Source: a virus
IMG/VR virus record: IMGVR_UViG_3300027290_000002
Span: 1-49,319 of that record
Direction: 5' to 3' (one strand)
Length of the DNA: 49,319 bases
A program made the translations under genes and the position numbers. A model generated the notes under the pieces. It was not told the origin of the DNA and searched no databases. It was given only the letters and a program-made list of their open reading frames with translations. This document shows positions 27,152-34,955 of this stretch, piece after piece (position 1 is the stretch's first letter; the number at the start of each line of letters is the position of its first letter).

Positions 27152-27784
27152 TTAACTACAAATTTGTACTGAATTATTCGATGTTGGGTCTAATACGGAT
27201 TCGAATTCTGTATCGCATAAAAGCTCTGCTCTGAATTGTGAATACATGAAACGAAACTCTCCGGCCATCGCTTTGCTGTCTTGATATGACCAATCAATAC
27301 CACTTAGATAGACTGGGAATGCATTTGTATACGTAAATTTTATAGTCTTTGCTTTTTGGTATTCATCCAGAGCATAAACTGTCAGATTTGTTTGATATCC
27401 AATTCCTGGCATCCCTGCAACTCCTCGTGAAATATTTTTACCATCATAAATGCCATGAACATCATCAGAAATGAAGTCAAGCCATTTATATATGAACCAA
27501 TAATTGTTAAAATTATTATCTACATTAAATCTTACCGAAATTGGGTCGGGTGCTTGTTTATTATGTGTTGACACCGATATTGATTGCCCTGCTAATCTTT
27601 CTGTCAGATATGGCACTGTGATTGACGGTATAACAGAGCCATATACAGTGAATTGCATCGAGTTCGAATTTAACAATTGATTCGTCCGTGCATTTTTGGT
27701 TTTTAAATGCCTTAATGCTGGTGGCGTGTCGAGTACAAGTAAAAACCTATCGACTGTTTGTTTATTGAGTGGACTAGAAAGCAT
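27152..27784 (-). CDS. Tail-tube-fold protein (gp19-related, tail completion candidate)
   Basis: The start at 27784 (MLSSPLNKQTVDRF, 210 residues) overlaps the terminase stop by 11 bases; a longer frame reading adds an unlikely hydrophobic leader. The pattern QFTVYGSVIPSITVP, SVRFNVDNNFNNYWFIYKWLDFI, YALDEYQKAKTIKFTYTNAFPVYLSGIDWSY and a terminal FRFMYSQFRAEL stretch resembles the tube fold of gp19-like proteins. Position between terminase and sheath suggests a tail terminator or specialised tube ring. The exact T4 counterpart is uncertain. Confidence 0.6.
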   Translation of the reverse strand: MLSSPLNKQTVDRFLLVLDTPPALRHLKTKNARTNQLLNSNSMQFTVYGSVIPSITVPYLTERLAGQSISVSTHNKQAPDPISVRFNVDNNFNNYWFIYKWLDFISDDVHGIYDGKNISRGVAGMPGIGYQTNLTVYALDEYQKAKTIKFTYTNAFPVYLSGIDWSYQDSKAMAGEFRFMYSQFRAELLCDTEFESVLDPTSNNSVQICS

Positions 27785-29462
27785 ATAGATAATTAATATC
27801 CTCTTGGCTGAATTCTGCTGCGCTTGGATCAAAATACACCGGCATCTGGCCTCTGAATATAGGCTCGACTGCCAATGTCAATTCACTGATCGGTGCATAT
27901 TCATAAAACCCATACGGATCTACTAACTTAGAAACTTTACCATTGCGATCTCTTTCGTATACATCATAATATTTTTCAACGATGCCGTTTTCTAGTATAA
28001 AAAGAGCCCACACTGTTGCCATGACCCGATCATCCCATGTATTTCTCGAACCATTCTTTTTCCAAATGCCGTTTGAGTGTTTTACAAATGTACGAAATTC
28101 ATCGATCAAGCCACCGCTTCTGACATCAACACATCTTAAGTGATTGACCCAATAACGCATATTTAATACACTATCATGTCGAACATTAGTATGGCTGAAG
28201 ATTCCTCTTTTGTTTCTATCACTTTGTTTAGACGGCAGGAAGTCTAATAATCTTGTATAATGATATGATGTAACTAAGGTATCGACAACAGTGCCGCCCA
28301 TGTTATTTCTTTCGATTGCAAGCATTGGCGAGCCCCACTGTAGAGCTATTTGGTATAATTTTCTAGTAAATGTCAACGGTTCAATTTGCCTATCATGGTA
28401 TTCGGCGACTTGCTTAATGTTGCCAAGATCTGTAATGTCGTATATTTCCACAACTGACGCGGCTTCTCCTATGCCGTCAGATACATCGACTCCGATTGTA
28501 TATACATGCGTTTTATCAGGCAAATCAAAGATCTTATAATGCCCATCGTCTAATTGCAATATAGGTTCGCGTGCTTTTTGACGCATATCATCAATGAATG
28601 CCTCATCGACAGATCCGCTACCAGTGCTGATAAATTTGTTGTCATATTCTTGAGCAAATGCTTCTTCGTCGCCGTTTAGGCTTGCAAGCATTGATTCTTT
28701 CCATTTTTTGCCTCTGCCCGGAACATCCGACCAGTGAATGGTCTCTGCGTGCCATTGATCCAAACCCTCTGTCGGGGCCACCGACGTTGCATTCTTATAT
28801 ATTTCATAAAACATATTGTCAGTACCATTTGCGGTACTAACTACAAATATCTGGGCCGTTTTAGAAGATGAAATTGTAGCTGACACGGATTTCCAAAATT
28901 GCGCCATGATGTTAGGTGCGATGAACGCCATCTCATCGACGATGATTAAGTTGGTTGCCTTACCACGGCCCGTATTCGGTGATGTGGTTTCGACTGATAG
29001 ATATGATCCATTTTCTAGCTTCATCCCTGTTTCACCCCATTTCTCTACACCAGGCTTGAGCCAATTTGGTAATTGCTCATACGCCATTTTAACGCGGCTA
29101 AAAATTTCAATTGCGGTGTCTTCTCTGTTTGCAGCAATAACGATTCTTTGGTGTTTAATGAAACATGCTTTCCATAATGAATAAACACACATCAAAGTAC
29201 TTTTACCAACCTGTCTAGATGCTAGAGTCACTACGAAACGGTTTTTGCACAGTGACTTTAAAACGCGCTTCTGTGCGGGGTATAATTCTATCTTTTTTTC
29301 TCCATCATCAATGTTAATAATAGTAAAATAAGATTGTGCGAAATAAATGAGATCTTTTTTGCATTTCGCAATTTCCTCAATCATTTCCGATGTATAGTTG
29401 TGCTTTGTTGCCGGTAATGGTAGATTTTCGTTATTGAGATAATGCGTTCGTTTTGACTGCAT
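27774..29462 (-). CDS. Terminase large subunit (T4 gp17-like)
   Basis: This 562-residue protein is the packaging motor ATPase and headful nuclease. Walker A is ASRQVGKST near residues 79-87, and Walker B is LIIVDEMAF near 170-178, followed by the coupling segment VVSTANGTDNMFYEIYK. The RNase H-like nuclease part begins at IGVDVSDGIGEAASVVEI near residue 320, and DDRVMATVWALF near the end supplies the last acidic residues. The length is close to T4 gp17 (610). No intron or intein is visible. The small terminase is not next to it. The octamer TATAAGTA lies 11 nt upstream. Confidence 0.95.
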   Translation of the reverse strand: MQSKRTHYLNNENLPLPATKHNYTSEMIEEIAKCKKDLIYFAQSYFTIINIDDGEKKIELYPAQKRVLKSLCKNRFVVTLASRQVGKSTLMCVYSLWKACFIKHQRIVIAANREDTAIEIFSRVKMAYEQLPNWLKPGVEKWGETGMKLENGSYLSVETTSPNTGRGKATNLIIVDEMAFIAPNIMAQFWKSVSATISSSKTAQIFVVSTANGTDNMFYEIYKNATSVAPTEGLDQWHAETIHWSDVPGRGKKWKESMLASLNGDEEAFAQEYDNKFISTGSGSVDEAFIDDMRQKAREPILQLDDGHYKIFDLPDKTHVYTIGVDVSDGIGEAASVVEIYDITDLGNIKQVAEYHDRQIEPLTFTRKLYQIALQWGSPMLAIERNNMGGTVVDTLVTSYHYTRLLDFLPSKQSDRNKRGIFSHTNVRHDSVLNMRYWVNHLRCVDVRSGGLIDEFRTFVKHSNGIWKKNGSRNTWDDRVMATVWALFILENGIVEKYYDVYERDRNGKVSKLVDPYGFYEYAPISELTLAVEPIFRGQMPVYFDPSAAEFSQEDINYLYAF

Positions 29463-29473
29463 ATAATTTTATA

Positions 29474-29481
29474 TACTTATA
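29474..29481 (-). promoter_or_regulatory. T4-late-like octamer TATAAGTA before the terminase gene
   Basis: It matches TATAAATA at seven of eight positions, 11 nt before the ATG at 29462. The same octamer occurs divergently at 29528-29535. Confidence 0.5.
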
Positions 29482-29527
29482 TGCATTATCAATTTTTATT
29501 GTTGTGTGCGAAAATGGGGCTATTCTA

Positions 29528-29535
29528 TATAAGTA
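29528..29535 (+). promoter_or_regulatory. T4-late-like octamer TATAAGTA before the acidic head-type gene
   Basis: It is identical to the divergent terminase element and lies 13 nt before the ATG at 29549. TATAAT at 29541-29546 is an alternative -10. Confidence 0.45.
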
Positions 29536-29548
29536 CAATCTATAATCT

Positions 29549-30286
29549 ATGAATGTCAAATTAAAACAACTTTTAGAGGCACGCAAGAAAGCAAAAGGCG
29601 CGAAGTTCAAACAAACGTCAGCTACTAAAGCTCCTGGCGATGCATTTAATGCGCCTAAAAAAGGGCTATCCGGTGCAGGCCCTGAGGGAGCAAAAACCCC
29701 AGTCAAACCAAAAAGTACCGTTAAAGAATCAAGAGTGCCTGCATTTGGTGCTAGATTCAATCGTCTATTCGAGCAAACACTTACTGAGCATGAAAATATG
29801 CTCGCAGAAGAAGATGGTGAACTATACGCTGAATATGATATGATGTCAGACGACGATCAAGTCGATTCCGATCTTATTGGTGCTGAAGGAGAAGATGTGA
29901 CAATTACCCTTGATAAAGAGACGGCTAAAAAGCTTCATGCATTGCTGGCTGCAGTCATTGGTGGTGAAGAAGATGGCGGAGAGGGTGAAGAAGAAGGGGG
30001 AGAAGATTATGGATTAGGTGAGAGCAAAGATGAGGAAGAAGAAGACGATGAAGAAGTCGTTGAAGAAGAAGGTCATTATAGCATGGGAGCTGCTAATCTC
30101 GCAGCCGGTGCTAAGCTTGCACAAACAAGTACAGACAAAGTTAAGTGCAAACAGGTGGCACGCCCAGGCAAAGCAAGCCCGACAAAATCATACGACAGTA
30201 GCGGCAAGCTTAGCGCCGTTGGTGCTGCTAAACCACAACCGTTTCAAGTGAAAAGCAGTGTTGCCGCTGGTAAGGATCTTTTCTAA
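29549..30286 (+). CDS. Acidic low-complexity protein, prohead core/scaffold candidate
   Basis: This 245-residue protein has a basic N-terminal third (KLKQLLEARKKAKGAKFKQ) and an extremely acidic centre at about 133-180 (runs of Glu, Gly and Asp such as EEGGEDYGLGESKDEEEEDDEE). It ends in a basic Ala/Ser/Lys-rich tail. This charge pattern is typical of T4-type prohead core and internal proteins. LLEA at residues 8-11 fits the T4 prohead-protease rule (L/I)-X-E followed by A/G, as known for T4 gp21 substrates. It is divergent from the terminase gene and ends at a strong hairpin. The function is inferred from composition and context only. Confidence 0.55.
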   Translation: MNVKLKQLLEARKKAKGAKFKQTSATKAPGDAFNAPKKGLSGAGPEGAKTPVKPKSTVKESRVPAFGARFNRLFEQTLTEHENMLAEEDGELYAEYDMMSDDDQVDSDLIGAEGEDVTITLDKETAKKLHALLAAVIGGEEDGGEGEEEGGEDYGLGESKDEEEEDDEEVVEEEGHYSMGAANLAAGAKLAQTSTDKVKCKQVARPGKASPTKSYDSSGKLSAVGAAKPQPFQVKSSVAAGKDLF

Positions 30287-30308
30287 TAGGCAGTCATATT
30301 GATAAACT

Positions 30309-30339
30309 AAAAAAGGAGAGCGTAAAGCTCTCCTTTTTT
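30309..30339. terminator. Bidirectional hairpin terminator
   Basis: A perfect 12-bp stem (AAAAAGGAGAGC with GCTCTCCTTTTTT) has a 5-base loop GTAAA and T-tracts on both strands. It separates the converging acidic-protein gene (stop 30286) and the minus-strand operon (last stop 30338). Confidence 0.85.
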
Positions 30340-30682
30340 ATTCGAATGAAATCACCAATTTCTCGTTTAAGTATTTGCTTGTTTTATTCTTGCCAATATA
30401 AAACATTAGCTCTTGATATGGTTGCGTGTTTTTGACTGCTATCTTGTCTACGCTATAATCAAAAATTATCCCATTATCTGTAATGAATATATCAAACGGA
30501 ATAGGTATCGGCAGAATCTCAATAGATGGTTTGGATGTCTTGATGTAGAGGTCAAACGAAAACGCATTTATCTTTGACAGCACAAATCTGCCTGTTTTGA
30601 ATACGTTGGTTCCATTAATTGATAGCTTAATGGTTTTTTGGAAGTGCTGCTTTAACGCATTTTCGATTTTGTCTATTATCAT
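30338..30682 (-). CDS. Hypothetical protein, last gene of the queC operon
   Basis: This 114-residue beta-rich protein includes FVLSKINAFSFDLYI and ILPIPIPFDIFITDNGIIFDYSV. It starts in an ATGA overlap with the upstream gene and ends just before the bidirectional terminator. No family is recognised. Strand alternation suggests a small beta-barrel or sandwich. Confidence 0.6.
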   Translation of the reverse strand: MIIDKIENALKQHFQKTIKLSINGTNVFKTGRFVLSKINAFSFDLYIKTSKPSIEILPIPIPFDIFITDNGIIFDYSVDKIAVKNTQPYQELMFYIGKNKTSKYLNEKLVISFE

Positions 30683-31071
30683 GAGTTCATGAATCTTAAT
30701 TTATCTTCAGGGCTTAGCGGCAACATATTTGAGTCAAAATAGTCCCAAAATTTTGCAACTTCGTCTTCTGTCGTTACTGGAATTTGTGTAATGATCGAAG
30801 ATCCCTCTGCACCAAACAATCTATATTCTTGCCAGAGAATATCCCATGCAAGAATTAGATTGCGGGCTGCTGGTGTGAATTTTAATCCACCCCCACCACC
30901 ACCTTCATATCGTAGTGTAATTTTACCTCGAGGGCTATTGAGTAGACTATTACTTGTTGTTATGAATGCTCTTCTAGTTGATGCTGCCCCTGGCTTTGGA
31001 TTGCGCCTAATGAATTTGACCTCAAGTACATTAGTTTCCAGCAGATTGCTTAGTTCAGTGAGTGATGCCAT
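30679..31071 (-). CDS. Hypothetical protein, possibly with a small SH3-like beta-barrel
   Basis: This 130-residue protein has an N-terminal segment (LLETNVLEVKFIRRN, then STRRAFITT) resembling small SH3-like barrel proteins annotated in phages, which typically show VxFxK..G..R.m.cT. A glycine run (YEGGGGGGLKF) and a Trp-rich helical part (ILAWDILWQEYRLFG) follow. The assignment is weak. It sits 3 bases after the co-chaperonin stop in a compact operon. Confidence 0.5.
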   Translation of the reverse strand: MASLTELSNLLETNVLEVKFIRRNPKPGAASTRRAFITTSNSLLNSPRGKITLRYEGGGGGGLKFTPAARNLILAWDILWQEYRLFGAEGSSIITQIPVTTEDEVAKFWDYFDSNMLPLSPEDKLRFMNS

Positions 31072-31074
31072 ATT

Positions 31075-31416
31075 TTATTGTTCCTCTTTGAGGCTTACTT
31101 TGCCGAATAGTCTATCCTCGTTAATATATCGAACTTCGACCCCCTTATGTTTGATGCCCGGAATCCCTCGATCATTAGGAAATAGAACCATATCTCCTAC
31201 TTTGACATTGTCGCTGCATTTGGGTCCCTTGAGAATAATTTCTCCTACTCTCCACATGTTATAGGTAACACCTGGGTCTACCCACAGAGAGCCTCGCTTG
31301 ACAAGACCTTCACCGTTATTATCTTTATAAGCAATTGCTAGTGTATCACCAAACAATTCACTGATTTCATAGTCTTCAGGAAGTGCGGAGCTACTGTATT
31401 TTTCTAAATTTTCCAT
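31075..31416 (-). CDS. GroES-like co-chaperonin (T4 gp31 analogue)
   Basis: This 113-residue protein has the GroES-type beta-barrel plan: GDTLAIAYKD near the start, a mobile-loop region (EGLVKRGSLWVDPG), then RVGEIILKGPKCSDNVKVGDMVLFPNDRG and a closing segment INEDRLFGKV. A phage co-chaperonin replaces or helps host GroES to fold the major capsid protein with GroEL. The length is very close to T4 gp31 (111). In the mobile loop I cannot identify the usual hydrophobic GroEL-binding triad with confidence. Confidence 0.75.
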   Translation of the reverse strand: MENLEKYSSSALPEDYEISELFGDTLAIAYKDNNGEGLVKRGSLWVDPGVTYNMWRVGEIILKGPKCSDNVKVGDMVLFPNDRGIPGIKHKGVEVRYINEDRLFGKVSLKEEQ

Positions 31417-31430
31417 ATGGGTGATTTATG

Positions 31431-31814
31431 TTACTTTTTGTAGATGTCAAGATCTTTTACCTTAAAATCAATTCTTTCCAAATACAACCGAACTTCTCTT
31501 TCAGAAATTTCCATATTTTTGGCAATTAATTTTACAGTATCGTCGTCTTTGCTATTTTCCGCTTTTGCTTTCTTGATGTAGTTTAATTTACGAAATTTTA
31601 CTCTCGGCAATGAGGTCATAAACGCATTATACCAATCTTGCTTATCAGCCAATGCCATCCAATATCTATTGGTAGTTTCGTTCAGAATGTATGTAACTTC
31701 TGGCGAATGCATTGATAGCCATCTTTGAATGAGAAACGGCACAAAGTCATTTTCTTCTTCGAGCAACTCTGGTTGTTTCGAATAAAGGATATTTTTAAGA
31801 TAATCAAATAGCAT
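31431..31814 (-). CDS. Clamp-loader small-subunit-like protein (T4 gp62 family candidate)
   Basis: This 127-residue protein starts MLFDYLKNILYSK and continues DFVPFLIQRWLSM, ILNETTNRYW, DKQDWYNAF and KFRKLNYIKKAK. This order (F-x-x-L near the start, PF..NR.LS-like, N..N, Q..., and a final basic K.RK segment) resembles the phage clamp loader A family (PF16790) as I remember it. Gp62-type proteins join gp44 ATPase to load the sliding clamp on DNA. It is shorter than T4 gp62 (187), and no gp44 is in the window. Its ATG overlaps the upstream stop. Confidence 0.45.
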   Translation of the reverse strand: MLFDYLKNILYSKQPELLEEENDFVPFLIQRWLSMHSPEVTYILNETTNRYWMALADKQDWYNAFMTSLPRVKFRKLNYIKKAKAENSKDDDTVKLIAKNMEISEREVRLYLERIDFKVKDLDIYKK

Positions 31815-32413
31815 TAGAGAATTGCCGTCTTTGAGGTTGCGACAAAAATGTCATCAATCATAACATAAAACTCATTAATGACATTATTTGTAAATTTCGT
31901 TAATTTATCACTATCTCCTAATACATCTCGTGTCGAGTAAGCGAATGCTGGTGCCTTTGCTCCTGCACTGATATTCACTGCTAAGTGTCCAAGACTTGCA
32001 CCATTTACTTCATGACAAATAGAAACACTAGCCTTTCCTTTTGGAAGAACCAATGAATGATGGTCTGATACAAATTCGTTGTTAACCATAATGTCGTCTC
32101 CTTCGATAGATACTCCTGGCACTCCTTCTTCCCATAGAAGCTGTGCAACTTTCGCTGCGAACAATCGTTGGAAACTTACTCCACCAAACCTGCAGACGTT
32201 TGGAAGTTCCCAAACAAACTGAATGGCGTCCTCACTGTAAATGTAATCATTCTTGAGAGCATCTTCAAGGTCAACGAGATTATCTGTTACTTCCATTGAT
32301 CCTCGAAATGCCATGATATTGCCAAGCGGATGTACATTCTTGCCAAAATATCTATAAGCAAATCTTTGATGAATCAGCGAGCCGTCGTATTGTGTAATTT
32401 CTTTGTTAAACAT
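31814..32413 (-). CDS. DUF366-like protein
   Basis: This 199-residue protein carries the pattern I associate with DUF366 (COG2029): FAYRYFGKNVHPLGNIMAFRG, LVDLEDALKNDYIYS, GGVSFQRLF, IEGDDIMV and a C-terminal DDIFVATSK. The biochemical function of that family is not established to my knowledge. It occurs in archaea, bacteria and phages. Position within an operon headed by queC invites the guess of a nucleotide or base-modification role, which is inference only. Its ATG overlaps the upstream gene by 8 bases. Confidence 0.65.
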   Translation of the reverse strand: MFNKEITQYDGSLIHQRFAYRYFGKNVHPLGNIMAFRGSMEVTDNLVDLEDALKNDYIYSEDAIQFVWELPNVCRFGGVSFQRLFAAKVAQLLWEEGVPGVSIEGDDIMVNNEFVSDHHSLVLPKGKASVSICHEVNGASLGHLAVNISAGAKAPAFAYSTRDVLGDSDKLTKFTNNVINEFYVMIDDIFVATSKTAIL

Positions 32414-32867
32414 AATATAGTGGTGATGTTGTTAATTTGTTAATATATAGCGGGATGTCTTTAGAATCAATATATAATCCTTGATAGCGCCAAAATATTT
32501 TATCTCCTTTTGCCAAAATCTTTTCAGCAATTCGATTTTTGATTATTTCGACTGCATTATTGTGGGGTCTCCAATCGTTGAGCAATTCATCTGGATAGTC
32601 GTCGAGGATAAACTTCTTGTCTGTTACCTTATATCCCCTGCGAATAATTTCATCTTTTATTTCGACATGTCGCTTGTGCAGGTATAAAATCTTATCAGTC
32701 CAAAATAAAATATGTCCTTTCCCAAGCGTAAATTCGTTGGGTACTTTTGATTTCATTTTGAATTTATTTTTTCTCAACATGCCATCCACAATAAGCAATT
32801 CAGATTGCTCTGCGATTAAATGCTGATCTAATAGCATATTAGGCTCAATGCCAGCATTGCATCTCAT
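32406..32867 (-). CDS. Pyrimidine-dimer DNA glycosylase/endonuclease V-like (DenV family)
   Basis: This 153-residue protein aligns without gaps over its first 24 residues with T4 DenV as I recall it: LLDQHLIAEQSEL here against LADQHLMAEYREL. Asp14-Gln15-His16 and Glu23 are kept. LGKGHILFWTDKILYLHKRHVEI matches the central DenV helix region. DenV excises one base of UV-induced pyrimidine dimers and nicks the site. T4 DenV uses the alpha-amino group of Thr2 as nucleophile; here residue 2 is Arg and residue 3 Cys, so the mechanism may differ or be lost. The start is fixed by a 4-base overlap with the upstream stop. Confidence 0.7.
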   Translation of the reverse strand: MRCNAGIEPNMLLDQHLIAEQSELLIVDGMLRKNKFKMKSKVPNEFTLGKGHILFWTDKILYLHKRHVEIKDEIIRRGYKVTDKKFILDDYPDELLNDWRPHNNAVEIIKNRIAEKILAKGDKIFWRYQGLYIDSKDIPLYINKLTTSPLYYV

Positions 32868-33484
32868 GGAATAAAATAAAGAGGCTTGGTTTGATAACTG
32901 TGGACTTCGATGAATTCATTATCTTTAATTTCGTATACTACTCTAGGGTTGATGCTCTGACTACATCTATTTGTAGCTGTTGAAGAAAAATCCCCAGTCT
33001 CTGGATCCATGAATAGAGTATTATCCGAACGTGTAACAAAAAGCTGATTGGTTAAAATATTATACATCCAACAAGCCCACGTTCCTTTAAATTTTTCAAA
33101 ACATTGAAAGCCATGGATATGCAATTGAAACGGGATTACACTACTATCTATTTCATATGTATGATTGTCTCGAATGTGTTCGGGAATAAGCTCTTTGTGG
33201 TTTGTTAGGATGCCGTTGTGAGCAACCAACCAATTCCGATATTCAAAAGGATGGCATCTTATTGGTGTAAATGTATGACCAATCCCAGTAGGCGCTCGCA
33301 GATGACCAAGATAAAGAGATGCATCATTCGCATTGAATCTGATATCCATGTCATCACTTTTGTATATAGTGTGTTTATTATTTCTCCGAAATACTCCGCC
33401 AAAACTACTAAACCCTCTAACGGTATTTGCGTCGTATAATTCATTGAATCTTTCCAATTTAGTTGATTTAAAAATTCCGCACAT
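32864..33484 (-). CDS. Class II glutamine amidotransferase (Ntn hydrolase)
   Basis: This 206-residue single-domain protein begins MCGIF, exposing Cys2 as the catalytic nucleophile after Met removal. Family landmarks are GHLRAPTG, CHPFEYRNWLVAHNGILTNH (the NG oxyanion element) and the later Asp of EIDSSV. It hydrolyses glutamine to deliver ammonia to a partner. No synthetase or isomerase domain is attached, so a separate acceptor enzyme is needed. QueC, two genes upstream, is a candidate by analogy with fused Gat-QueC proteins. A sugar-aminating partner is the alternative, given the glycosyltransferase next door. Confidence 0.85.
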   Translation of the reverse strand: MCGIFKSTKLERFNELYDANTVRGFSSFGGVFRRNNKHTIYKSDDMDIRFNANDASLYLGHLRAPTGIGHTFTPIRCHPFEYRNWLVAHNGILTNHKELIPEHIRDNHTYEIDSSVIPFQLHIHGFQCFEKFKGTWACWMYNILTNQLFVTRSDNTLFMDPETGDFSSTATNRCSQSINPRVVYEIKDNEFIEVHSYQTKPLYFIP

Positions 33485-33488
33485 ATGA

Positions 33489-34169
33489 TTAACTATACTT
33501 TGCTAAAAACCTCTTTTCACTATTTTTCCATCTTTCATTATCTGTAGAACTCAGTCCGCCTGATGCGTGTGTGACATGGATAGGAACTGTTGACATTTTC
33601 AACCCTGCTTTATTTGCGCGAAGACAAAAATCAATATCATAATGATGGAAATCGAATTGAGGATCAAAAAGCACACCATTATCCATAAGTGCCTTTCTAT
33701 TAGCAGCTAAAAACAGCCCATCCATAACGATGCATCTAGATGGGGAAGGTCCAAAAGATGTTGCGAAAGATTGGTTTGTATTTGGAATATAATGATTCAC
33801 AAATCCCATCCATTGTTCTCTAGGTGACATTAAATGCCAAAGTGCCGGTGATTTGATTTCTGTATTAGAACTACCAGCAAGACCCAAGATGTCGTAATTT
33901 TCAAATCCTTCTTTCAATTTTTCAAACCAAAAAATATCTTCAATTACGACATCATCATGAACACACACTACATAATCATGCTCACATTCCAAAATTGCAT
34001 GGTTGTAAATTTCGGATAGGCCTTGCTTATTGTTATAAGCAACATATGTCTGGTCCGAGACTTTAGCCTTTCTCAAGAACTTTCCAAGATGGGAATTACA
34101 CCAAAAATCGTAATGGTGCATTTTTGTCGCTGTGATGAAATAAATATCAGTACTTTTCATAATTCTCAT
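33489..34169 (-). CDS. Glycosyltransferase family 2-like protein
   Basis: This 226-residue protein has a GT-A type nucleotide-sugar fold pattern: VAYNNKQGLSEIYNHAI, then VCVHDDVVIED with the HDD metal-binding site at residues 71-73, LGLAGSSN and VMDGLFLAANRKAL. It ends FDFHHYDIDFCLRANKAG and HVTHASGG. These match GT2-like transferases that recognise a local Asp-x-Asp. The acceptor could be DNA, protein or surface glycan. It overlaps queC by ATGA and precedes the amidotransferase, so the three are probably translated together. An internal ATG at codon 4 is an alternative start. Confidence 0.75.
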   Translation of the reverse strand: MRIMKSTDIYFITATKMHHYDFWCNSHLGKFLRKAKVSDQTYVAYNNKQGLSEIYNHAILECEHDYVVCVHDDVVIEDIFWFEKLKEGFENYDILGLAGSSNTEIKSPALWHLMSPREQWMGFVNHYIPNTNQSFATSFGPSPSRCIVMDGLFLAANRKALMDNGVLFDPQFDFHHYDIDFCLRANKAGLKMSTVPIHVTHASGGLSSTDNERWKNSEKRFLAKYS

Positions 34170-34903
34170 TGAATGCCGTATTTCTCATAGTCAATGGAAA
34201 TTGCATATTCCATGGAATCTTTTAACCCGGCATTAATAAATCCTTGTAATCTATTGGCGCATGCGACACATTCGCCGCATGAAAGTGTTTTAACACCCGG
34301 AATATAAACCGGGTCGTAGCATGTCCATGTCAGTTCGAATGGTACGTTTAATTCTGCACCTCTTCTAATGATTTCTTCTTTATTCATCGTCATTAGAGGT
34401 GCTTTAATTTCAATGCTATTTTTACGATTAAGGCAAATAACTCTATTAATTGCTTCCAAAAACTCTGCAGAAGCGTCCCAATAACCCGACAGAGTATCTG
34501 CTTGTTGTGCTCCATAATATACTTCATTTGATTCTGTGCTTTCAGCGAAACCTACCGCAGTGCTCAGCATAATCATATTACGATTAGGCACGTAACTTAG
34601 TGGCTGCGGATCTCCAAGAACATCTTTTGCTTTTGGTATGTCATATTCTCCGTTGAGCAATGCAGATGTTTGCAAGTAGTCAAAAACATGCTTCAACGAA
34701 ATTTCATGTAAAATTACTTTGTTGTTCGAAAGCGCCGCCAAATGATCTACTACTGCAGCTGCTCTGGCACATTCAATGGAATGCTTTTGGCCATAGAAGA
34801 AATTCAAACAATATAAAACTTCACCTTCTTCTAATTTTGAAGCGACGTCATACAACAGCACTGTGGAATCTAAGCCGCCGCTAAAGATAATAACCTTATT
34901 CAT
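34166..34903 (-). CDS. queC: 7-cyano-7-deazaguanine (preQ0) synthase QueC
   Basis: The start at 34903 (MNKVIIFSGGLDST, 245 residues) matches the family; a longer frame reading adds an unrelated leader over the divergent promoter region. QueC converts 7-carboxy-7-deazaguanine to preQ0 using ATP and ammonia. The PP-loop SGGLDST is at residues 8-14, FFYGQKHSIE and VPNRNMIMLS follow, and the zinc ligands are in TCYDP and CGECVACANR near the C-terminus. In phages this pathway supplies 7-deazaguanine for DNA modification or redirects host tRNA queuosine. The other pathway genes (folE, queD, queE) and a transglycosylase are not in the window. Confidence 0.93.
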   Translation of the reverse strand: MNKVIIFSGGLDSTVLLYDVASKLEEGEVLYCLNFFYGQKHSIECARAAAVVDHLAALSNNKVILHEISLKHVFDYLQTSALLNGEYDIPKAKDVLGDPQPLSYVPNRNMIMLSTAVGFAESTESNEVYYGAQQADTLSGYWDASAEFLEAINRVICLNRKNSIEIKAPLMTMNKEEIIRRGAELNVPFELTWTCYDPVYIPGVKTLSCGECVACANRLQGFINAGLKDSMEYAISIDYEKYGIQ

Positions 34904-34943
34904 AAATAAATATAACATACGGAAATGATGGTTGCAACTAATA

Positions 34944-34951
34944 AATAAATA
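34944..34951 (+). promoter_or_regulatory. T4-late-like octamer AATAAATA, 4 nt before the ATG at 34956
   Basis: Two overlapping copies of AATAAATA are present (34940-34947 and 34944-34951). Either would place the transcription start within about 3 bases of the ATG. The region is also the divergent queC upstream region. Confidence 0.45.
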
Positions 34952-34955
34952 TTGT

